Source: Clostridiales bacterium (lineage in GTDB: Bacteria; Bacillota; Clostridia; Christensenellales; Borkfalkiaceae). From it: DNA of 64,000 bases. The notes beneath the pieces are model-generated. The model was not told where the DNA came from, ran no database searches, and worked only from the letters and a program-made list of their open reading frames with translations. The position numbers and the translations under genes were made by a program. The stretch spans positions 62,001 through 126,000 of the forward strand of contig SVIP01000001.1 in the NCBI GenBank assembly GCA_015069425.1, written 5' to 3'. Positions 57,755 through 64,000 of this stretch are shown piece by piece. Within the stretch, counting starts at the first letter, position 1, and each line of letters starts with the position of its first letter.

Positions 57755-58665
57755 TTGTGCGCCTCTCCTATAATATCAGTTAAATTATTCACATTATATT
57801 TTTTCATTACAAACGGAAGATTGTTAACAATATCCCTACAAGCATAAGGATTTACTAAGTTTTCCGCACCTACTTGTACGGCAGTCGCTCCCGCCATCAT
57901 CATTTCCAAAACGTCCTCGGCTGTTGAAACGCCACCTATACCGATTATAGGAAGTTTAACCGCCTCGTATACTTGATAAATCATCTTTAATGCTATTGGA
58001 AATATCGCCCTTCCCGAAAAACCGCCAATTTTATTTGCTATTACTGGACGACGTTTTTTAAGGTCAATTCTTAAGCCTTGCGAAGTGTTGATTAAACTAA
58101 TCCCATCAGCACCTCCCTGTTCACACGCTTTTGCGATTGAAACTATATCCGTTACGTTTGGAGTAAGTTTAATAAACACGGGTTTGTCTGTAACCTTTTT
58201 AACCGCTTTAGTTACCGCCTCGGCATTTTTTGGCTCCGTACCAAAACTCATACCACCGTTATGAACGTTAGGGCAACTTATATTTACTTCTACTATATCG
58301 ACGTCAGAAACAGCGTTTATTTTTTCCACACAATATACATATTCGTCTACTGAAAATCCGCTTATGTTTGCAATTATAGCATTATTGTACACTTTTCTAA
58401 GTCTAGGAATTTCTTCACTTATTACTTTATCAATACCGGGGTTTTGAAGTCCTATTGAATTAATAAGTCCAGAAGTACATTCTGCAATTCTAGGTGTGGG
58501 ATTTCCAAAACGAGCCTCTTTAGTAGTTCCTTTTAAAGAAATTCCGCCTAAAACGTTTATATCGTAAATATCGTTGAATTCATATCCAAAGCCGAACGTT
58601 CCACTTGCAGGAATAACAGGGTTAATAAGTTCTACGCCACAAAGATTTACTTTGGTATTTACCAT
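57751..58665 (-). CDS. pyrD: Dihydroorotate dehydrogenase B catalytic subunit PyrD
   Basis: A 304-residue class 1B DHOD. ASGTFGFGYE at the N-terminus, VEVNISCPNVHNGG with the catalytic Cys, KLTPNVTDI, NKIGGFSGRAIFPIAL and GIGGVSTAEDVLEMMMAGATAVQVG for FMN are typical. As a 1B enzyme it works with PyrK, encoded just upstream with a 7-bp overlap, and passes electrons from dihydroorotate to NAD, fitting an anaerobe. Confidence 0.96.
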   Translation of the reverse strand: MVNTKVNLCGVELINPVIPASGTFGFGYEFNDIYDINVLGGISLKGTTKEARFGNPTPRIAECTSGLINSIGLQNPGIDKVISEEIPRLRKVYNNAIIANISGFSVDEYVYCVEKINAVSDVDIVEVNISCPNVHNGGMSFGTEPKNAEAVTKAVKKVTDKPVFIKLTPNVTDIVSIAKACEQGGADGISLINTSQGLRIDLKKRRPVIANKIGGFSGRAIFPIALKMIYQVYEAVKLPIIGIGGVSTAEDVLEMMMAGATAVQVGAENLVNPYACRDIVNNLPFVMKKYNVNNLTDIIGEAHK

Positions 58666-59393
58666 ATAATCTCCTCCTTTTCAAGCACAGGTCCGTCTTT
58701 ACAAATACGCTTGTTACCGTACTTAGTTTTACAAGAACACCCCATACACGCACCAAAACCGCAACCCATTCTCTCTTCAAAAGAATAATGTCCGCTAGTT
58801 GTAGTTGCATTATACACCGCCTTAAGCATAGGCTCTGGTCCGCAAGTGAAAACGTGGGAATATTCTCCGACTTCCTTTATAGCATCGGTAACAAAACCTT
58901 TTATACCTAAACTACCGTCAACCGTCGTAACAAAAACTTTAACACCTAAATCTTCAAATTCTTTTTTATAAAAAACTTCACTTTCAGTATTAAATCCAAG
59001 TATAACGGTAGGTTTTTTCCCCTCGTTAATTAAACACTTTGCAAGATAATATAGTGGCGGTACTCCGACCCCTCCTCCAATAAGAAGTGGGGTGTCGCCA
59101 GAAAAATCAGTAAAATAACCGTTCCCAAGCCCCGTCAAGATATCCAACATCTCACCACCGTCCATTGCCGATAGCCTTTCCGTACCTTTACCAACCACTT
59201 TATAAATAATCGTTAGCTCGTCCCCGTTAAGGTCGCAAACGGAAATAGGACGGCGCAAGAATAAATCGTCAAGTTTAATATTAACGAATTGCCCTGGTCT
59301 TTCTATTGCAGAGGTGTTGCCTTTAAGGCACATCTTAAAAACGTTTTCCGTTAGTTTTTCATTGGATAAAACGGTAAAATAACCTTGTTTCAA
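58659..59393 (-). CDS. pyrK: Dihydroorotate dehydrogenase electron transfer subunit PyrK
   Basis: A 244-residue FAD/[2Fe-2S] subunit. FAD site RPGQFVNIKL and LRRPISVCD, NAD site GGGVGVPPLYYLAKCL, and the C-terminal [2Fe-2S] ligands in CGFGACMGCSC plus KRICKDGPVL are all visible. It channels electrons from PyrD to NAD. It lies 18 bp after carB and overlaps pyrD by 7 bp. Confidence 0.96.
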   Translation of the reverse strand: MKQGYFTVLSNEKLTENVFKMCLKGNTSAIERPGQFVNIKLDDLFLRRPISVCDLNGDELTIIYKVVGKGTERLSAMDGGEMLDILTGLGNGYFTDFSGDTPLLIGGGVGVPPLYYLAKCLINEGKKPTVILGFNTESEVFYKKEFEDLGVKVFVTTVDGSLGIKGFVTDAIKEVGEYSHVFTCGPEPMLKAVYNATTTSGHYSFEERMGCGFGACMGCSCKTKYGNKRICKDGPVLEKEEIIW

Positions 59394-59410
59394 TTTTCTT
59401 CTCCTTATTA

Positions 59411-62400
59411 TTATGCGTCAATAGTTGAGATACTTAAAGTTATCTCTTCTAACACGTCAAGAAGTACTTTAACGGTATCGATTGCGGTAAACATAGTTAC
59501 GTTGTTTTCAACCGCCGCCCTACGAATCTTATATCCGTCGCTTTCTTGACCTAATGAATTTACGTCTCTAGTACTTATAACGTACGTTACGTATCCACGA
59601 CGGATAGCGTCTAAAATTTCTTCACTTCCCTCGCTAATTTTTGCTTTTACTCTAGTTCTTATTCCATGTTCTTTTAAGAATTTAGCAGTACCTGCAGTTG
59701 CCTCTATGTTAAATCCTAAATTATAAAATCTTCTTACTAACGGCAACGCCTCTTCTTTATCGCTATCAGCAACTGATACTAAAAGCGTTCCGTAATTCAT
59801 AACGTTCATTCCTGACGCTTGCAATGCCTTAAAGAGCGCACGGTTAAACCTGTCGTCGTAACCGATTGCCTCACCTGTAGATTTCATTTCTGGTGAAAGG
59901 TATGCATCAAGTCCACGAAGTTTATTAAACGAAAATGCGGGTGCTTTAACGTACCAACGTTTTTTCTCGTTGGGATAAAGTTCTGTAATGCCTTGTTCTT
60001 TTAAACTTTGACCTAAAATAACTTTAGTACCGATATCCGCAAGTGAATACCCTGTTGATTTTGACAAGAACGGAACAGTTCTTGACGAACGTGGATTTAC
60101 CTCTATTACGTAAACGTCTTCATTTTTATCAACGATAAATTGAATATTATATAAACCGACAATGCCAATACCTAATCCTAATTTTTTGCCGTATTCGAGT
60201 ATAGTATTCTTTGCCTTTTCACTAACAGAGAAAGTCGGGTAAACGCTGATACTATCGCCAGAGTGTACGCCCGTTCTTTCGATAAGTTCCATAATGCCTG
60301 GCACGAAAACGTCAGTTCCGTCACATACAGCGTCTATTTCAAGCTCTTTACCAACTATATATTTATCAACTAGAATTGGGTGGTCTTCACTAATATCAAC
60401 CGCATTTTGTAAGTATTCTCTAAGCCCCCTTTCGTTGCCGACAATTTGCATTGCTCTTCCGCCCAAAACGTATGACGGACGAACGAGAACGGGATAACCG
60501 ATTTCTTCTGCAACCTTAACGCCGTCTTCAACACTGAATACCGCTTGACCTTTAGGTTGTGGAATTTGGAGTTTTTCCATAATCTTTTCAAAAGCGTCTC
60601 TATCTTCTGCGTTGTTGATTGCCTCAACGTCAGTACCGATAAGTTTTGCGCCCCTTTCCATTATTGGCTTTGCAAGGTTAATTGCCGTTTGTCCACCAAG
60701 TGAAGTAATAACACCAAACGGATTTTCAAACTCGATAACGTTCATAACGTCTTCTGCCGTTAATGGCTCAAAATAAAGTTTGTCACTTACGGTATAATCG
60801 GTCGAAACAGTTTCAGGGTTGTTGTTAATAATGATTGCTTCGTATCCGCTTTCTTTAATCGTTTTAACTGCGTGTACTGTTGAATAGTCAAACTCAACAC
60901 CTTGTCCGATACGAATAGGTCCGCTTCCTAAAACAATTGCTTTTTCCTTGTCTGTTATAATTGATTGATTTTCTCCCGTATAAGTTGAATAGAAATACGG
61001 AATATAAGCACCACTATACAAGGTATCAACCATCTTGTATATAGGTTTAATGCCGTTTGCCTTACGGAAACTATTAACTTCTAACTCTTTCATTTCCCAA
61101 AGATGCGCAATATATTGGTCACAGAATCCCATCTGTTTTGCTTTTCTTAATACAGTTGCGTCTTTTTTGTTTTCTTTTAATACTTTTTCCATATTTACTA
61201 TCTCTAAAATAGTGTTTAGGAAAAGTTCGGTAATTTTAGTGATTTCGTGAATTTTCTCTACGCTAATTCCACGCCATAATAGTTCGGAAATAGCAAAGAT
61301 ATTATCTGCTTTAAATTCTTTGATATATTCTAACATCTCTTCTGTTGGCATATTATCAAACTTAGCAATATACAAGTGATTTACTCCTACTTCAAGAGAA
61401 CGGGTTGCCTTAAGCATACTCTCTGAAAGATTTGAGCCGATTGCCATAACTTCACCCGTCGCTTTCATTTGCGTTCCTAAAACGTTAGATGCAGAGGTGA
61501 ATTTATCAAATGGGAAACGTGGGAACTTAGTTACGATATAATCAAGTTTTGGCTCTTTAATAGCAGTAGTCCCAGAAACGTGAATTTCGTCAAGGTTCAT
61601 GCCTACCGCAACTTTAGCGGTAACTTTTGCAATCGGATATCCGCTCGCCTTGCTTGCTAATGCTGAAGAACGAGAAACTCTTGGATTTACTTCGATTAAA
61701 TAATATTCACTAGAAGTGGGGTTTAATGCAAACTGAACGTTACAACCACCCTCGATTTTAAGTTCACGAATAATTTTTATCGCTGCATCGTTAAGCATTT
61801 TATGGTCATGCTCTGATAGAGAAAGAATAGGTGCAACGACTATAGAGTCGCCCGTATGTACACCTACTGGGTCAACGTTTTCCATACCACAGATGGTTAT
61901 AGCGTTATCAGCCGAGTCACGCATAACTTCAAACTCGATTTCTTTATATCCTTTAACGCTCTTTTCTACTAATACTTGATGCACAGGAGAAAGTTTAAGC
62001 GCATTTTTCATTATAACTTCAAGTTCTTCTTCGGTGTCTGCAAAACCACCACCAGTTCCACCTAAAGTAAATGCAGGACGCAATACTACAGGGTAACCTA
62101 TTCTTTTTGCAGATTCTTTAGCCTCTTCAATACTATATGTTATTTCAGATTGAATAACGGGTTGACCGATACTTTCGCACATTTCTTTGAAAAGTTCTCT
62201 ATCTTCTGCCCTTTCAATACTCTTTGCGTTCGTTCCTAAAAGTTCAACGCCACATTCTTCTAAAACGCCTTTTTTTGCAAGTTGCATCGCTAAGTTTAAG
62301 CCCGTTTGTCCGCCAAGACCAGGAATTATTGCATCTGGTCTTTCATAACGCAAAATCTTTGCGACGTATTCAAGCGTAAGCGGTTCCATATACACTTTGT

Positions 62401-62584
62401 CTGCTATACTGGTGTCTGTCATTATGGTAGCAGGATTACTGTTACACAAAATTACTTCATATCCCTCTTCCTTTAACGCTAAACACGCTTGTGTTCCTGC
62501 ATAGTCGAATTCAGCAGCTTGTCCTATTATGATAGGTCCGCTTCCTATTACTAGTACTTTTTTTATGTCCGTTCTCTTAGGCAT
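59411..62584 (-). CDS. carB: Carbamoyl phosphate synthase large chain CarB
   Basis: A 1057-residue CarB, full length. It has two homologous ATP-grasp halves (KKVLVIGSGPIIIGQAAEFDY at the N-terminus, KAIVLGSGPIRIGQGVEFDY near 555), each with PVVLRPAFTLGG or PVLVRPSYVLGG motifs, an oligomerisation domain between them, and a C-terminal MGS-like allosteric domain (SVADSDKEEALPLVRRFYNLG). It makes carbamoyl phosphate from bicarbonate, ATP and ammonia from CarA. The small chain carA is not next to it: pyrC lies directly upstream with a 32-bp gap. CarA is presumably upstream of pyrC, outside the window, or elsewhere. Confidence 0.97.
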   Translation of the reverse strand: MPKRTDIKKVLVIGSGPIIIGQAAEFDYAGTQACLALKEEGYEVILCNSNPATIMTDTSIADKVYMEPLTLEYVAKILRYERPDAIIPGLGGQTGLNLAMQLAKKGVLEECGVELLGTNAKSIERAEDRELFKEMCESIGQPVIQSEITYSIEEAKESAKRIGYPVVLRPAFTLGGTGGGFADTEEELEVIMKNALKLSPVHQVLVEKSVKGYKEIEFEVMRDSADNAITICGMENVDPVGVHTGDSIVVAPILSLSEHDHKMLNDAAIKIIRELKIEGGCNVQFALNPTSSEYYLIEVNPRVSRSSALASKASGYPIAKVTAKVAVGMNLDEIHVSGTTAIKEPKLDYIVTKFPRFPFDKFTSASNVLGTQMKATGEVMAIGSNLSESMLKATRSLEVGVNHLYIAKFDNMPTEEMLEYIKEFKADNIFAISELLWRGISVEKIHEITKITELFLNTILEIVNMEKVLKENKKDATVLRKAKQMGFCDQYIAHLWEMKELEVNSFRKANGIKPIYKMVDTLYSGAYIPYFYSTYTGENQSIITDKEKAIVLGSGPIRIGQGVEFDYSTVHAVKTIKESGYEAIIINNNPETVSTDYTVSDKLYFEPLTAEDVMNVIEFENPFGVITSLGGQTAINLAKPIMERGAKLIGTDVEAINNAEDRDAFEKIMEKLQIPQPKGQAVFSVEDGVKVAEEIGYPVLVRPSYVLGGRAMQIVGNERGLREYLQNAVDISEDHPILVDKYIVGKELEIDAVCDGTDVFVPGIMELIERTGVHSGDSISVYPTFSVSEKAKNTILEYGKKLGLGIGIVGLYNIQFIVDKNEDVYVIEVNPRSSRTVPFLSKSTGYSLADIGTKVILGQSLKEQGITELYPNEKKRWYVKAPAFSFNKLRGLDAYLSPEMKSTGEAIGYDDRFNRALFKALQASGMNVMNYGTLLVSVADSDKEEALPLVRRFYNLGFNIEATAGTAKFLKEHGIRTRVKAKISEGSEEILDAIRRGYVTYVISTRDVNSLGQESDGYKIRRAAVENNVTMFTAIDTVKVLLDVLEEITLSISTIDA

Positions 62585-62616
62585 ATATTTCTCCTTAAAA
62601 TTTGTATATCGTAAAT

Positions 62617-63876
62617 TTAATTATTTGCTTTATAAACTATGTTGCCGTTATGCACATTAAGCACACATTTTCCGTAAACTTTATATCCCTTAAACGGTGT
62701 GCTTTTACCTTTGGAATAAAAGTTTTCTGGATTTATTTCATACTCAGCATCTAAATCAAACACGGCAAGGTTTGCCTTTTTGCCGTCAACTATTCCTACG
62801 TCTATATTAAATCGCTTTGCAGGATTAATACTCATTAGTTCTATAACTTTTTCAAGCGATATTATACCCGTTTTAACTAAATTAGTATAAATTATTGGAA
62901 ATGCCGTTTCTAATCCGACTATACCATTAAGACTAAGTAGTCCTTTACTCTTTTCCTCTATTGAGTGTGGAGCGTGGTCGGTTGCGATAATTTCAATCGT
63001 GCCGTCCTTTATTCCCTCGATAAGCGCTATCATATCTTCTTTCGCTCTAATCGGTGGATTCATCTTAAATCCGCCGTCGTTAGATATCATCATATCGTGA
63101 AGAACTAGATAATGCGGAGCAGTTTCCCCCGAAACGTCAAGTCCATCTTTTTTTGCCTTTCTTATTAGTTCCACACTCTCTTTTGCTGAAACGTGGCAAA
63201 CGTGATACTTAACACCCGTTTTTCTAACCAATTCAATATCTCTTTCGATAGGTTTATACTCGCTTGCAGAACATATTCCTTTATGACCGTTTAATTTTGC
63301 ATATTCACCGTCGTGAATGTATCCACCGAAAAGTAACGATTCATCTTCACAATGCGCAACTATAATTTTGCCTTTTTCTTTTGCAATTTTCATAGCGGAA
63401 AGCATTAATTCTTCACTCTGAACACCCTTTCCATCGTCAGAAAATCCCAAAACCTTATTAGAAAGAACGTCTAAGTCCGAAAGTTCAATCCCCTTTTGAC
63501 CTTTTGTTATTGATGCGTAGGGATAAACGGAAATAACAGCCTCTTTATCAATAATATCTTGCTGAACTTTTAAGTTCTCTTCGCTATCTGGCACAGGGTT
63601 TAAGTTAGGCATAGTAAAGAGTGCGCTATACCCCGCACTTGCACCCGCCATTGTACCACTTTTAACCGTCTCTTTATAAGAAAAACCCGGCTCTCTCAAA
63701 TGCGTATGCACGTCGATAAAACCGGGGAAAATATATTTATTTAAACAATCAATAGTATTAGCGTCAGAAAAAGAATTAGGCTTAGAAGAGAAAACTTTAC
63801 CCTGGGAAATAAACAAGTCTGTTTTAACAAATTTTCCACCCAGATATACGGTTGCATTTTTTAACGTTAAGTCCAT
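62617..63876 (-). CDS. pyrC: Dihydroorotase PyrC
   Basis: A 419-residue class I dihydroorotase of the amidohydrolase superfamily. The metal motif FIDVHTHLREPG (about 53-64), the bridging-lysine region (in class I often Asp; here GFSDDGKG near 155), AHCEDESLL, and ATDHAPHS with the catalytic Asp are present. It cyclises carbamoyl aspartate to dihydroorotate. It is first gene of the operon in this window, preceded by a PyrR-type attenuator. Confidence 0.95.
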   Translation of the reverse strand: MDLTLKNATVYLGGKFVKTDLFISQGKVFSSKPNSFSDANTIDCLNKYIFPGFIDVHTHLREPGFSYKETVKSGTMAGASAGYSALFTMPNLNPVPDSEENLKVQQDIIDKEAVISVYPYASITKGQKGIELSDLDVLSNKVLGFSDDGKGVQSEELMLSAMKIAKEKGKIIVAHCEDESLLFGGYIHDGEYAKLNGHKGICSASEYKPIERDIELVRKTGVKYHVCHVSAKESVELIRKAKKDGLDVSGETAPHYLVLHDMMISNDGGFKMNPPIRAKEDMIALIEGIKDGTIEIIATDHAPHSIEEKSKGLLSLNGIVGLETAFPIIYTNLVKTGIISLEKVIELMSINPAKRFNIDVGIVDGKKANLAVFDLDAEYEINPENFYSKGKSTPFKGYKVYGKCVLNVHNGNIVYKANN

Positions 63877-63888
63877 ACCTTTCTCCTA

Positions 63889-64000
63889 TTTCGCAGAAAA
63901 AAAAGCCCTGCTAAAGCAAGGCTTATAGTAACACAAAATACGGGTAAGCCCGCTATTTACCTAAAACCTTGTCGGTCTCTCTGTACCGAATTAAAGATTT
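63889..64000 (-). promoter_or_regulatory. PyrR-type attenuator leader upstream of pyrC
   Basis: In the RNA sense an anti-antiterminator hairpin (about 63965-63995) has a CUUU/AAGG lower stem, an internal bulge, a UCGGU/ACCGA upper stem and a loop with CAGAGA, fitting the PyrR hexaloop CNGNGA. CAAGGUUU from its 3' side can instead pair with AAGCCUUG, the 5' arm of the terminator below, as antiterminator. UMP-bound PyrR would favour termination. The upper-stem closing pair is not the usual C-G, so the match is not perfect; the 5' end is cut by the window. Confidence 0.72.
63897..63924 (-). terminator. Attenuator terminator before pyrC
   Basis: Minus strand stem AAGCCTTGC / GCAGGGCTT with a 4-nt loop and a run of eight T, 20 bp before the pyrC start. 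Confidence 0.85.

Noticed and set aside
1-64000. CRISPR arrays, insertion sequences, prophage or restriction-modification genes
   Set aside because: No regularly spaced repeats, transposases, integrases or phage structural genes were found in the frames read.

Overview
The window is low-GC DNA from an anaerobic member of the Bacillota, most likely class Clostridia and probably an uncultured gut-type lineage. The evidence is the gene content and order: feoAB with a small FeoB-associated Cys-rich protein, rplU-rpmA, murB-PHP-whiA-dnaE-pfkA, rpsO-pnp-ylxY-mlpA, secDF-recJ-relA-MBL-hemZ, and a PyrR-type attenuated pyr operon. Consistent with this are HemZ, the GGGtGRT protein with its IscU-like partner, PPi-dependent phosphofructokinase and consensus sigma-A promoters (TTGACA / TATAAT). 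Most of the window is densely packed housekeeping sequence, largely on the minus strand. I see no IS element, prophage or CRISPR array.

Layout. 1-5.8 kb: copper ATPase (cut by the left edge), ferrous iron uptake (feoA-feoB-Cys-rich protein) and a divergent TetR regulator, with three related dyads between feoA and tetR. 5.8-9.4 kb: tRNA wobble-uridine hydroxylation/methylation pair (TrhP-like, TrmR) and RNase J. 9.6-15 kb, plus strand: serC-serA, then a radical SAM / DUF4130 DNA-repair-like pair under two LexA-like boxes, then an AEC transporter. 15-19 kb: GGGtGRT/IscU-like pair, OGG1-type glycosylase, ribosomal proteins L27 and L21, and a small helical protein of unknown function. 19-28.7 kb: PPi-PFK, ATP-PFK, DnaE, WhiA, PHP phosphoesterase, MurB and an orphan solute-binding-like protein. 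28.7-33.4 kb: M16 peptidase, YlxY-like deacetylase, PNPase, S15. 33.4-43.2 kb: glycosyltransferase, HemZ, MBL hydrolase, RelA, RecJ, SecF, SecD. 43.3-47.4 kb: zinc-ribbon and DUF1858 proteins, a tRNA-Gly with a duplicated 3' end, an SPFH/zinc-ribbon protein and a two-gene chromate transporter.

47.4-54.9 kb is the most accessory-looking part. A four-gene operon (PIG-L deacetylase, NagB-like, mannitol-1-P-dehydrogenase-like, PfkB kinase) is divergent from an AraC regulator. Beside it lies a SIS / YjbQ / AEC-transporter group. The enzymes suggest catabolism of an acetylated amino sugar or sugar alcohol that I cannot assign to a described pathway. 55-64 kb is the pyrimidine operon pyrC-carB-pyrK-pyrD-pyrF-pyrE-pyrB-pyrI. 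Its leader at the right edge contains a PyrR-type hairpin and an attenuator, and carA is not between pyrC and carB.

The observations most worth following are: a SecD/SecF pair in which both conserved proton-relay aspartates appear to be isoleucine; a copper ATPase with DKTATIT in place of DKTGT; two regulators whose start codon sits at the expected transcription start (leaderless mRNA); and the unassigned sugar cluster with an altered NagB active site. All family calls were made by eye; no search was run.
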